A stretch of DNA of 20,861 bases from JBOFLO01 sp051657905 (GTDB taxonomy: Bacteria; Patescibacteriota; Gracilibacteria; UBA1369). The notes under the pieces are model-generated. The model saw nothing but the letters and a program-made list of their open reading frames with translations. It had not been told where the DNA came from and did no database searches. A program made the position numbers and the translations under genes. Positions 8,518-15,795 of this stretch are shown in pieces. Each line of letters starts with the position of its first letter. Position 1 is the stretch's first letter. The stretch is from NCBI GenBank assembly GCA_051657905.1, contig JBOFLO010000032.1, positions 1 through 20,861 of the forward strand, in the 5' to 3' direction.

Positions 8518-9034
8518 AAATTTTATTGGAATTTGAACTATTGATGATTTTGGAGGGTGTAATATTTTTTACCGGGAAAGAATTGCTGATTAAAATTGAA
8601 CCCGGTGCGGTTTCCTGGATAAATTTCTGATAAACCTGGGCCAGAACATTGGGGTATAAATAGCAGTAAATTAGTTTAGAATCGCTTAAAGAATGGCGAT
8701 AAAAATCTTTGAGGAAAAATTGATTTCTGGAACGTTTGATTAATTTGGTGAATTGAGCGATGAGGTAAGGGAGGGGAGCGAGCTCAAATCCTTTGCCGAT
8801 GGTTTGGTATTTTTTCTCGGCGGCCATTAAGAAGCGGCCGTCGCCGCAGCCAAGATCATAAATTAATTCGTCTTTTTTGAGAGTAAATTCTTCTAAAACT
8901 TTATCAATAACATTTTTACGGCTTGGAACGTAGGGAACTTTGGTAATAAACAGAAAAGTGACTAAAGTAGCCATCAAAATTACGATTTCTAGGGCGATTA
9001 TGACTGTACCTAAATTGAGCAGAATGTCGTTCAT
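8501..9034 (-). CDS. Membrane-anchored class I SAM methyltransferase, FAM173/ATPSCKMT-like (copy 2)
   Basis: A 177-residue paralogue of the following gene. One hydrophobic helix (~6-31), the linker VPYVPS (33-38), motif I LIYDLGCGDGRFL (57-69), motif II in GFELAPLPYLIA (82-93), and IYCYLYPN (122-129), matching VFCYLLPD of its neighbour. The SAM-binding glycine/aspartate set is intact, so both copies look active. Its C-terminus is shorter. The ATG at 9034 is preceded directly by AAGGAA, the nearest thing to a Shine-Dalgarno in the window but too close to be standard. First gene of a two-gene unit with its own candidate promoter at 9073-9101. Substrate unknown; membrane anchoring points to a membrane protein or lipid target (inference). 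Confidence 0.78.
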   Translation of the reverse strand: MNDILLNLGTVIIALEIVILMATLVTFLFITKVPYVPSRKNVIDKVLEEFTLKKDELIYDLGCGDGRFLMAAEKKYQTIGKGFELAPLPYLIAQFTKLIKRSRNQFFLKDFYRHSLSDSKLIYCYLYPNVLAQVYQKFIQETAPGSILISNSFPVKNITPSKIINSSNSNKIYVYQN

Positions 9035-9072
9035 TTCCTTAAAAAGCGAACATAAAATAAACTTATCTGCTT

Positions 9073-9101
9073 ATTCTAGCACTTTTAGGCGATTTTCTCA
9101 A
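9073..9101 (-). promoter_or_regulatory. Candidate sigma70-type promoter of the methyltransferase pair
   Basis: On the minus strand, TTGAGA (9096-9101) and TAGAAT (9073-9078) are spaced by 17 bases. The start would fall near 9066, giving a ~32-base leader to the ATG at 9034. It lies in the 83-base gap after the RNR-like gene, which has no visible terminator, so read-through from upstream is also possible. Confidence 0.5.
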
Positions 9102-9117
9102 TCAATGAGGGGATTTC

Positions 9118-10845
9118 TTAGTTGACGGAATGGATAGGAGGGAGTGAAATTTCTTCTGTTTTCTTTAGTTTGAAAAGTGGTGGCTGAATTTCTTGCGGTT
9201 TGCGACGACGATTGGAATAAACCGGTGAGAGGTATTTGTTGGATAAATCGCCTGTTTCCTTTTCACTTTCTTCTAATGGCGCAAAATGGCTGTAATTAAA
9301 GCTGGATAGCCCATCCTTAAAGTGGGCGATGAGCATTTTTTTGATTTCTTCCAAGTCGTATTTTGCTGAAATGAAGATGCTTTTGTCGATGAGGGTGGGG
9401 AAGTGTTTTTCGACTATTTTTTGCAATTTTAGGGAAAGTTCCGGTAGGGATTTGCCTTCTTCGGTTTGGTTTTCAGGTGTTTCTAGGCCGGGGTTGCAGC
9501 CAAAAATATGATGTTGGAAGGTGTTGAGGTTAATGGTTGGGGTTAGCTGTGGGCTGAGGTTTTGTTGTACTGTGCTTAAAATATTTTCTAAGGCTTCTAA
9601 AGCGTGAATGGAATTGATTTGGAGATTCAATAATTCTAAAGCTTGGTAAAAGCCGGAAAAATTGATTTGCAATTGTAAATTTAGAGGGAGATTGAGCTTA
9701 TTAAAAAAGCTTTCGATTAATGGCAAATCAGTTTTTAATTGTTCAAAATTGAAGGTTTCATTTTCCACGTAGGCTGACAAATTAATTCCTGCAGTAAGGA
9801 AGTTTTCATTTTTAGAAAAACTATTTTTATTGTTTAGATAAAATCCTAATTGGGAATTTTCTTTGACCGTGGTTAGAAGCAAGTCAAAAATGTTTGAGCT
9901 GCTAAGGAAATTAACGGTTTGCTGATTTTGAGGATTGATTAATTCGTAGTCGGCCTTTTGATAAAGTGCTTCTAAAAATTGTGGAGTAAGCTCAACTAAA
10001 TAATTAATGTTTTTGTTGGTAGAATGATTTTTCTGATTTTTAATGAAAATTAAATATTCTAAAATATCTGGATGATGAATGTTGAGAATGATTTTTTGAT
10101 TGAGATATGGCTGATTATTAAGCCCTAATTTCAATGTTTCAAAAGTTGTGAGGAAGATTTTCATGAAAGAAACCGGTCCGCAAGAAGCGCCTAAATTACT
10201 TTTTATTAAAGAATTTTTCGGTCTTAGTCCGGAGAAATTTAAATTGGTTTGAATGAAGTTTTGGAAATTAAAAGAAAATTGTTTAAGTGCTCCGAAAATT
10301 TCATTCAAATCATCTTCCAAAATAATTGTGGAATTGTCCTGTTTCAGTTTGGCTTTTAGAAGATTGTGTGGGGGTAGAAAGCGCTTTTGTAAAATGGCAT
10401 CCAGAATTTGTCTGCTGAGGTCTGCTTCCTTGCAGGTATTGCTGATTTTTTGGAAAATTTCGGTGGTATTTAGGGATTGGAATTCTGAGCTGCCACCGTA
10501 AACTTTTTGAATAAGTATTTGTGCATTGCTGGAAAAATAGCCGGCTTCCAGTTGCCCTTCAATTAATTGAGTTGAGAAATTGAGATAGCTGTTTGCAGTT
10601 TCTGGAAAATTGTTTTCTTGTAATACTTTTACGAGAAGGTTTTTGAATTTTTCACTGGAAATAATCTTTTCGGGATTGTCCAAAATAATTTCCAAATATT
10701 TGAGAGTTTTGTCTAAAATTTGAGTAGCAGAAAAAGAGTGCTCAGAAGTTTCCTTGTTGGCTTTTTCTAGGGAAGAAACAGCTTTTTCTAAATTGAAAAA
10801 TTCCAATTGTCCGGAAGATTTTTCAATGCGTAAATTAACAGCCAT
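9118..10845 (-). CDS. Catalytically degenerate class II ribonucleotide reductase-like protein
   Basis: A 575-residue intact ORF that follows the layout of class II (NrdJ-type) ribonucleotide reductase. Residues ~3-95 look like an ATP-cone (EKSSGQLEFFNLEKAVSSLE). Then come KRFLPP (154-159), GLRPKNSLIKS (206-216), GPVSFMKIF (223-231), the metal-free HHPDILEYL (257-265), AGINLSAYV (352-360) where RNRs have the NLGSINLA region, and CNPGLETP (450-457) where they have SSGIEP. The catalytic parts are gone: the LSACFVLP cysteine is replaced within DNSTIILEDD (170-179), and NPCGE with its radical cysteine and glutamate is absent. Only three cysteines exist (138, 222, 450), none at those sites. It is shorter than active NrdJ and Asn/Gln-rich. 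I prefer the ATG at 10845 over the TTG one codon earlier. An active RNR must be encoded elsewhere. Confidence 0.8.
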   Translation of the reverse strand: MAVNLRIEKSSGQLEFFNLEKAVSSLEKANKETSEHSFSATQILDKTLKYLEIILDNPEKIISSEKFKNLLVKVLQENNFPETANSYLNFSTQLIEGQLEAGYFSSNAQILIQKVYGGSSEFQSLNTTEIFQKISNTCKEADLSRQILDAILQKRFLPPHNLLKAKLKQDNSTIILEDDLNEIFGALKQFSFNFQNFIQTNLNFSGLRPKNSLIKSNLGASCGPVSFMKIFLTTFETLKLGLNNQPYLNQKIILNIHHPDILEYLIFIKNQKNHSTNKNINYLVELTPQFLEALYQKADYELINPQNQQTVNFLSSSNIFDLLLTTVKENSQLGFYLNNKNSFSKNENFLTAGINLSAYVENETFNFEQLKTDLPLIESFFNKLNLPLNLQLQINFSGFYQALELLNLQINSIHALEALENILSTVQQNLSPQLTPTINLNTFQHHIFGCNPGLETPENQTEEGKSLPELSLKLQKIVEKHFPTLIDKSIFISAKYDLEEIKKMLIAHFKDGLSSFNYSHFAPLEESEKETGDLSNKYLSPVYSNRRRKPQEIQPPLFKLKKTEEISLPPIHSVN

Positions 10846-10878
10846 CAAGTCTAAAAAGCTATTTACTAATTAGTCAAA

Positions 10879-10907
10879 TATATAATGGTTATGGCCTAAT
10901 AATGCAA
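10879..10907 (-). promoter_or_regulatory. Weak candidate promoter of the RNR-like gene
   Basis: TTGCAT (10902-10907) and TATATA (10879-10884), spaced by 17 bases on the minus strand, lie in the 64-base gap after nrnA. The match to consensus is modest, and cotranscription from the ferredoxin-nrnA side is equally possible. Confidence 0.25.
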
Positions 10908-10909
10908 AT

Positions 10910-11905
10910 TTATTGACGTATTTCCCAAATTTCCTGTTGATCAAGTTGTCCGGGGATGGTGAAACCTGAGGCCTTTTTATGCCCCCCGCCATTTAACTGG
11001 GCAGCCAGGGCGGATAAATCCAATTTGTCCTGAGTGGTGCGTAAAGAGCCTTTAATTTGTCCCGGTTTATCTTCATGTACAAAAACAGCATAGTCGCTGC
11101 CTTTGACCATGCTGAGATAATTGATAATTCCACTTAAATCTTCTGGATCTACCTTTAAATCTTGAATTTCCTGATTGGAAAGGGCGGCGGATACAGCGTT
11201 TTGATTGGTGATTTTCATGGAATCTAAAACCTTCCCCCAAATTTTAAATTTACTTTCGCTGTAATTTTTATAGAGATTTTCGATGATAATTTGCTGGTCG
11301 GCGCCGTTTTGTAGCAAATCTTCGGCCATTTTTAATACTGATTCGGAGGTGTTGGAATGCATGAAGCTGCCGGTATCGTAATATAATCCGAATAATAAAC
11401 AGGTGGAAATGGCGGGGGTGAGCTGGATGTTCCAGAGTTTAAAGAGTTTGTAGACTATTTCGCAGGTGGAAGAGAGTTGGGTGTAAACTAGGTTAATAGT
11501 GCCGTAAAAATCGTTGGAGGCGTGATGATCAATATTGATAAATGGTTTGGCTTGGAAAATGCCTGGGTAAATTGATTCAAAGGCTACTTGGGATTTGCTG
11601 CCGCAATCGACGCTGATTAGTAAATCAGCCTGATCCAAATTAATAGCGCAATCATAATTAAGAGCTTTGGCTAGAAATTCAGCATTGGTGGGAATTTTAT
11701 CGACACAGGCCGAGAGGATTTTTTTACCGGATTGAGTCAAAGCTAGGCGCAAAGCTAAATTGCTCCCGATAGCGTCGGGGTCGGGGCTGCGATGAGAAAT
11801 GATCACAATATTTTCGGCCTGGGAAATTGCCTGCCAGGCTGCTTGGGCCTGTTCAGGGGAAACATCAAGTGTGGCTGTGAGATTATCCTTGTGATTGTTC
11901 TTCAT
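10910..11905 (-). CDS. nrnA: DHH-family phosphoesterase, NrnA-like (oligoribonuclease / pAp phosphatase)
   Basis: NrnA-type enzymes degrade very short oligoribonucleotides and, in many bacteria, dephosphorylate 3'-phosphoadenosine 5'-phosphate. All metal-binding motifs are present (numbered from the ATG at 11905): SHRSPDPDAIGS with D42/D44, SVDCGS with D100, NIDHHAS with D126-H127-H128, YYDTGSF with D177, and the DHHA1 substrate motif NGGGHKKASG with GGGH at 306-309. Length 331 is typical. The frame extends upstream to an ATG at 11956, adding 17 residues (MIKRLKFILLLMKALAP) that overlap the ferredoxin gene by 74 bases; the internal ATG at 11905 leaves a normal N-terminus and a 23-base overlap. 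Neither start has a Shine-Dalgarno sequence. Translational coupling to the ferredoxin gene is likely. Confidence 0.9.
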   Translation of the reverse strand: MKNNHKDNLTATLDVSPEQAQAAWQAISQAENIVIISHRSPDPDAIGSNLALRLALTQSGKKILSACVDKIPTNAEFLAKALNYDCAINLDQADLLISVDCGSKSQVAFESIYPGIFQAKPFINIDHHASNDFYGTINLVYTQLSSTCEIVYKLFKLWNIQLTPAISTCLLFGLYYDTGSFMHSNTSESVLKMAEDLLQNGADQQIIIENLYKNYSESKFKIWGKVLDSMKITNQNAVSAALSNQEIQDLKVDPEDLSGIINYLSMVKGSDYAVFVHEDKPGQIKGSLRTTQDKLDLSALAAQLNGGGHKKASGFTIPGQLDQQEIWEIRQ

Positions 11906-12137
11906 AGGCGCGAGGGCTTTCATTAGCAGGAGGATAAATTTGAGTCGTTTTATCATCCTCGTAAAGGAAAATAGCGCGAGTTGGGCAGGCTTCTGCAGCT
12001 AATTTGGTGTTTTGATCGTCAGTGCTTGGGCCAATAACGATGGCTTTGCCTTCATCGTCCAATTGAAAAACATTTCCGGCTATGGCCACGCAAGGGGCGG
12101 CTCCAATACATAAATCGCGAGCTACATTTACAAGCAT
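11883..12137 (-). CDS. Small single-cluster ferredoxin with three conserved cysteines
   Basis: An 84-residue protein matching short single-cluster ferredoxins: DLCIGAAPCVAIAGNVFQLD near the N-terminus and AAEACPTRAI at 47-56. Cysteines are C10, C16 and C51; the position that would hold the second cysteine of a CxxCxxC motif is alanine. With three cysteines the protein suits a [3Fe-4S] cluster, or a [4Fe-4S] cluster with a non-cysteine ligand. Redox partner unknown. A hydrophilic 25-residue tail after the cluster domain overlaps the start of nrnA, so the two are probably coupled. First gene of the set reading towards the RNR-like gene. A weak promoter-like pair (TTTACT, 17 bases, TAGATT) occurs upstream on the minus strand. 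Confidence 0.9.
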   Translation of the reverse strand: MLVNVARDLCIGAAPCVAIAGNVFQLDDEGKAIVIGPSTDDQNTKLAAEACPTRAIFLYEDDKTTQIYPPANESPRAYEEQSQG

Positions 12138-12209
12138 TTTGAGAGTAATTATTAATTATCAAAAGAAATCTAGGAAAATTCTCTTTTAAAGTAAATCATT
12201 TGCCTGGGA

Positions 12210-12238
12210 TTGATATTGTGTTATTGGGAAAATATTTT
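12210..12238 (+). promoter_or_regulatory. Candidate promoter of the SLH protein gene
   Basis: TTGATA (12210-12215) and TATTTT (12233-12238) are spaced by 17 bases, in the 135-base AT-rich gap between the divergent ferredoxin and SLH genes. The predicted start near 12245 gives a ~28-base leader to the ATG at 12273. Confidence 0.35.
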
Positions 12239-12272
12239 TTAATAATTGTAACTAATTGTCATAAATTTTGTT

Positions 12273-13352
12273 ATGATTAATGTAGTCAGTAAATTTAGTT
12301 GGAAAATGTCAAGAAGAGAAAATCAGAAAATTAGAGTGAAAGTCGCCAATTGGCAAAATGTAAAATTAACTTGGTTGATTGTTTTGGCCGTGCTGGGAGT
12401 TTTTTTAGCGGGGGGGCGTTTGAATGCTAAGGAATTTAATGATGTGGGGCCGGCGCATGATAATTATGCGGCGATTAATTATTTAAGTGAAAAAGGTACT
12501 TTGCAGGGATATGAGGATGGGAGTTTTAAGCCGGCGCAGTTGGTTAATAGAGCAGAGGCGTTGAAAATTATTTTTGAAGGTTTGGGAATAAGTGGCGAAG
12601 TTAAGGCTGAGGATTTGGCGAGTTTTCCAGATGTATCTGCGGATCAATGGTTTGCAAAATATGTGTCTTTGGCTAAATCTAAAGAAATTATTTCCGGGAA
12701 TAGTGATGGGAGTTTTGCTCCGGGCAGAACGGTAGTGCGGGCGGAGTTAATGAAAATGTTATTGAAGGCAATTAGTTTTAAAGAAGAAACTTGGAAGGAT
12801 AAGGAATTTTATAATGATGTTCCAATTTCTGCTTGGTTTAATGCATATATGAATTATGCGGGAAAGGCGGGATTGATAACTGCAGATACGGAAAATAAAT
12901 TGTATCCGGAAAAGCAATTGAATCGTGGGGAGGTGGCGGAAATAATTTATTTATTATTGGTTTTGAAAAGTGCCGATGATAATGGCTTTTTATTAGAGCA
13001 GGCGAAAATACAAATGAGTTTGGTGGATGGTTATGTGGATAGCAAAAATATTGCTATGGCGAAAAGAGCGGCTGAGCTTTCGGTAGATATGACGCAACAG
13101 GCTTTGAAAAATAGTCCGGAAAGTAGCGAAGTTTTGGCTGAAGCAAAATTGGCTAAATCTTACGATTATTTAATTTCGGCTTATATTTTGGCTTTGCAAA
13201 AGGATTATCAGCAGGCTATGGAAATGAGTACAATTGCAATTTTGAAAGCCGATGAAGCCACTCAGGCTAGTATTGCTACTCAAACTACGGCGGTTTATTT
13301 AAAAGATAGTGCGGGGGAAATTCAGGATCAGTTAAAATTAAACGGCGAATAA
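12273..13352 (+). CDS. Secreted SLH-domain protein with helical C-terminal domain
   Basis: A membrane-targeting segment (~32-50, WLIVLAVLGVFLAGG) ends at a likely signal peptidase site near LNA-KEF. Three SLH repeats follow: FNDV at 55 with GYEDGSFKP and NRAEALKII; FPDV at 118 with GNSDGSFAPG and VRAELMKML; FYNDV at 179 with an LNRGEVAEIIY ending. SLH domains bind secondary wall polymers and hold proteins to the cell surface. Residues ~235-355 are amphipathic helices with a TPR-like look (AMAKRAAELSVDMTQQAL; YILALQKDYQQAMEMS), perhaps for protein contacts. The start may be the ATG at 12273 or M12 (12306); M12 gives a more usual signal peptide length. The stop lies 4 bases from the end of the convergent HAD gene. 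Confidence 0.88.
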   Translation: MINVVSKFSWKMSRRENQKIRVKVANWQNVKLTWLIVLAVLGVFLAGGRLNAKEFNDVGPAHDNYAAINYLSEKGTLQGYEDGSFKPAQLVNRAEALKIIFEGLGISGEVKAEDLASFPDVSADQWFAKYVSLAKSKEIISGNSDGSFAPGRTVVRAELMKMLLKAISFKEETWKDKEFYNDVPISAWFNAYMNYAGKAGLITADTENKLYPEKQLNRGEVAEIIYLLLVLKSADDNGFLLEQAKIQMSLVDGYVDSKNIAMAKRAAELSVDMTQQALKNSPESSEVLAEAKLAKSYDYLISAYILALQKDYQQAMEMSTIAILKADEATQASIATQTTAVYLKDSAGEIQDQLKLNGE

Positions 13353-13356
13353 TAAA

Positions 13357-14238
13357 TTATCGTTGAATAGAAAAATCGTTGTTTCTTAAATCCGCTAAAA
13401 TTTCATCCGGGTGATTAATGATGATGATTCTTTGTTGTGGGTGGGCTGGCTTTAATGGTTCAGCTTGAGTCGGCATACTGACATTGCGACTGGAGCGCTG
13501 AGAGGGAGAATATACTCGGAAGTCGTTTAAATCCTGAGGGTCTGGATGGCCGTATTGGCAATGATATGCGTCTAATTTGTAGTTTACTGCCAATTGAATA
13601 TCTTTGGGTTGATTGTCGCCGGCTAGAATAGTGGTTGACTCGATTTCATCCAGGCTCATAGTCCGCTGATTTACTTCAGAAAGAATTTCTTGCAATTTGG
13701 TATGCGGTTTTTCGTGTTCACTGACATAGGTTTTGAAAGGAAAGTCTTGATAGGCGCGACGATAAGGTTCGTGAATTTGATTTGGATCTGGTGATTTTAA
13801 ACCAATTAAAACATCAATTAAATGACGAATTTTTAGCTGGGTAGCGCGAAAAGCGGCCATCATGTAAGGGGCGTCAGTTAGAATTATGGTTTGAATTTCA
13901 CGAGCTTTTAATTCTTCCATTAGGGGTAAAATTCCATCGTATAATTCTAAATGAAGTTTTCTTTGTTTAGTGAAAGCATTTTTAGCGGCTACTATGAATT
14001 TTTTTTGATCTGGATGATCTTTGAAAATTTCCATTTCCTGAACTAATGGAACGTATTCAACTGTTTGATGTTTAGCATAAACTTTGATCATTTCCTCGAT
14101 GATGATTTCTTTATCAATTCCACTGGATTTAGCTAGGGCTTCAGCCATGGCGGGGTAGGCTTTCCCGGCATATTTAACCCAATTAGCAATGGTATTGTCG
14201 AAATCCAGAATGGCTGTTTGAATGGGATTTTTTTTCAT
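13357..14238 (-). CDS. HAD-superfamily hydrolase (phosphatase-like)
   Basis: A 293-residue haloacid dehalogenase-fold protein with all four motifs: ILDFDNTIANW (nucleophile D12, general acid D14), TIILTDAPY (T121), K177 in SEHEKPHTKLQ, and ILAGDNQPKDIQLA (D208, D213). A helical C1-type cap fits residues ~20-100. A C-terminal extension (~240-293) rich in Ser/Pro/Gln and ending in RIIIINHPDEILADL is not part of the usual core. It would act as a cytoplasmic small-molecule or protein phosphatase; the substrate cannot be read from sequence. Monocistronic on the minus strand, convergent with the SLH gene and divergent from the unknown membrane pair (81-base gap). Confidence 0.87.
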   Translation of the reverse strand: MKKNPIQTAILDFDNTIANWVKYAGKAYPAMAEALAKSSGIDKEIIIEEMIKVYAKHQTVEYVPLVQEMEIFKDHPDQKKFIVAAKNAFTKQRKLHLELYDGILPLMEELKAREIQTIILTDAPYMMAAFRATQLKIRHLIDVLIGLKSPDPNQIHEPYRRAYQDFPFKTYVSEHEKPHTKLQEILSEVNQRTMSLDEIESTTILAGDNQPKDIQLAVNYKLDAYHCQYGHPDPQDLNDFRVYSPSQRSSRNVSMPTQAEPLKPAHPQQRIIIINHPDEILADLRNNDFSIQR

Positions 14239-14285
14239 TTTATGAAGGAAGTGATGGAGATTTAATTGTAAAAGAATTTATGCGG

Positions 14286-14315
14286 TTGTAAAGTTGGAAA
14301 GGTAAAATTTATTAT
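14286..14315 (+). promoter_or_regulatory. Candidate promoter giving a leaderless transcript
   Basis: TTGTAA (14286-14291), an 18-base spacer and TATTAT (14310-14315). Transcription would start at about the ATG at 14320. An alternative pair, TTGTAA (14266-14271) and TAAAGT (14289-14294), would start near 14301. The sequence alone does not decide between them. Confidence 0.3.
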
Positions 14316-14319
14316 CACT

Positions 14320-14988
14320 ATGAGTAATTTAAGTGAGGAAGAATTAGCAGAGGTAGCGAAGTTGGAAAAAATTAATCCTGGAGGGGGTAGTTTTCAGAGA
14401 GGGTTGGATCGGCGGTATTTGTTGGGTAGTGATTATCCTGTCGGGACAATGTTTGTTTTGTGGTCAGGGCTGTTGATTGTGCCGCTTTTAATAGCCTTTT
14501 ATTTTTTTCCGGATCTGGCAGTGGAGTGGCGACAAATTTTGGCGAAAAGTTGTTTGGCTGCCAGTTTTGGTTCGGTGCTTTTAATTACAATTTTGTACTG
14601 GCAAAAACAGGTTAAAGAGATTTGGATGTCCACTGATAACGTGTTGTTTTATATGGTTCGAAGTGAGGAAAAAATCTTGAATTTTTCAGATTATAAATAT
14701 GTGCAAATGGTGGGAGAAGGAAATTATATTGAAAAGTTGATTTTTACCAATTGGGAAAAACCCTGGCAGAGATATTTAATGAGTGGAGCTTTGAATTTCT
14801 GGCCGGAAAAAACTGTGGTAATGCCTCTGATGCATTTGGTGGAAAAAGGTACGAGACAGCCTGTAAGTGCTAAAAAATTGACTAATTTTGTAGGCAAAGT
14901 GTTGTTGAAAGAGGGGTTTGAAATTCAGCCTGTGCCAGAAAAAGATATGGATGGGCCTGGATGGATTGCTGTTAGGAAAAATGCCTAA
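14320..14988 (+). CDS. Unknown two-helix membrane protein (tandem copy A)
   Basis: Family not recognised. The 222 residues comprise a charged N-terminus, two hydrophobic helices (~41-63 and ~73-95) separated by a short loop containing FFPDL, then a soluble domain of ~125 residues with beta-type segments: LFYMVRSEEKILNFSDYKYV (109-128), GALNFWPEK, and LLKEGFEIQPVP near the end. The helix-hairpin followed by a small beta-rich domain recalls bacterial PH-like membrane proteins, but I cannot support that assignment. The next gene encodes a clear paralogue 17 bases downstream on the same strand, so they likely form one transcript. No catalytic motif is apparent. Confidence 0.75.
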   Translation: MSNLSEEELAEVAKLEKINPGGGSFQRGLDRRYLLGSDYPVGTMFVLWSGLLIVPLLIAFYFFPDLAVEWRQILAKSCLAASFGSVLLITILYWQKQVKEIWMSTDNVLFYMVRSEEKILNFSDYKYVQMVGEGNYIEKLIFTNWEKPWQRYLMSGALNFWPEKTVVMPLMHLVEKGTRQPVSAKKLTNFVGKVLLKEGFEIQPVPEKDMDGPGWIAVRKNA

Positions 14989-15005
14989 ATAATATATTAC
15001 TGAAG

Positions 15006-15650
15006 ATGAAAAAGGAAATTGTGGAAAAGGGGAAAAAATATCAAACTGCGGAGTTTCAAAAAGGCATTGATCACAAATATAAGTTGAGCGTGGATTACCC
15101 TTTGGGGGTGGCGCTGGTATCGTGGCATGTGCTGATGTTAGCTCCGCTATTATTTGCTCTATGGTTTTTACCGGACTTGGATATTTGGTGGCGAGAGAAT
15201 TTGCGTGTTTTTTGTATATTGGCTAGTTTTGGTGCAGTGGCGTTGGTTACAATTTTATATTGGCAGAGGCAGATTAAGCAGGTATGGATGAACGAAGAAG
15301 GTGAATTGTTTTACAAAATACGTGAGCGAGAGAAAAGGTTAAAATTTTCTGATTATAAATATGTACGAGTGGTAGCTTATGAAGATTATCTTGTATTAAA
15401 GGTTATTTTTACCGATGAAGAAAATGATCGAATGAGGCTATTGTTTGCTGGTACTTTAAATTTTGTGCCTCAAAAAAGTCTGGTGATGTCTGTGGCAGCT
15501 ATGGTTAGATTGGAAGATCGAGAGCCGGTTATTGTTAAAAACTTTACTGATGAAATTGGTAAAAGTCTTTTGAAAGAAGGATATGAAATAAAACCGGTAC
15601 AGCAAAACTACCCTGGAGGTGAGGGATGGCTGGCAACTAGATCTGAATAG
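15006..15650 (+). CDS. Unknown two-helix membrane protein (tandem copy B)
   Basis: Family not recognised; paralogue of the preceding gene. Shared elements in the same order: DYP(V/L)G before helix 1, (F/L)PDL between helices, ASFG, TILYWQ(K/R)Q(V/I)K, FSDYKYV, G(A/T)LNF, LLKEG(F/Y)EI(Q/K)PV, GW-A-R. The N-terminus is shorter (214 residues in total) and the middle of the soluble domain differs most. The two copies look like an old tandem duplication that has diverged while keeping the membrane hairpin and a conserved FSDYKYV strand, which suggests partners in one complex (inference). It ends in TAG, 9 bases before the 3' end of the oppositely oriented tRNA-Glu gene. Confidence 0.75.
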   Translation: MKKEIVEKGKKYQTAEFQKGIDHKYKLSVDYPLGVALVSWHVLMLAPLLFALWFLPDLDIWWRENLRVFCILASFGAVALVTILYWQRQIKQVWMNEEGELFYKIREREKRLKFSDYKYVRVVAYEDYLVLKVIFTDEENDRMRLLFAGTLNFVPQKSLVMSVAAMVRLEDREPVIVKNFTDEIGKSLLKEGYEIKPVQQNYPGGEGWLATRSE

Positions 15651-15659
15651 AAGTTTTTT

Positions 15660-15734
15660 TGGTAGCGATACGGGGAATCGAACCCCGGTTTACAGGATGA
15701 AAACCTGCCGTCCTAACCACTAGACGATATCGCC
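15660..15734 (-). tRNA. tRNA-Glu (anticodon UUC)
   Basis: A 75-base cloverleaf including an encoded 3' CCA. The acceptor stem is GGCGATA with TATCGCT (one G-U pair), the anticodon stem is GCAGG/CCTGT with loop TTTTCAT, and the T arm is GGGG-TTCGATT-CCCC. Bases 34-36 are TTC, which reads GAA/GAG (glutamate). A strong promoter lies just upstream at 15760-15787. Confidence 0.96.
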
Positions 15735-15759
15735 ACAATTGATGCCCGAGAGCAGAGGT

Positions 15760-15787
15760 ATTATATAAAATTAGACTTCAAAGTCAA
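15760..15787 (-). promoter_or_regulatory. Strong sigma70-type promoter of tRNA-Glu
   Basis: On the minus strand TTGACT (15782-15787), a 16-base spacer and a perfect TATAAT (15760-15765). The start would be near 15753, about 18 bases before the mature tRNA 5' end. It begins 8 bases after the ftsL-like gene stops, so the tRNA need not rely on that operon. Confidence 0.75.
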
Positions 15788-15795
15788 ACTGGTTT

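Noticed and set aside
9118..10845. RNR-like gene as a decaying pseudogene
   Set aside because: 575 codons with no stop or frameshift and good conservation of non-catalytic motifs argue against simple decay; kept as an intact CDS, though relatives are needed to be sure.
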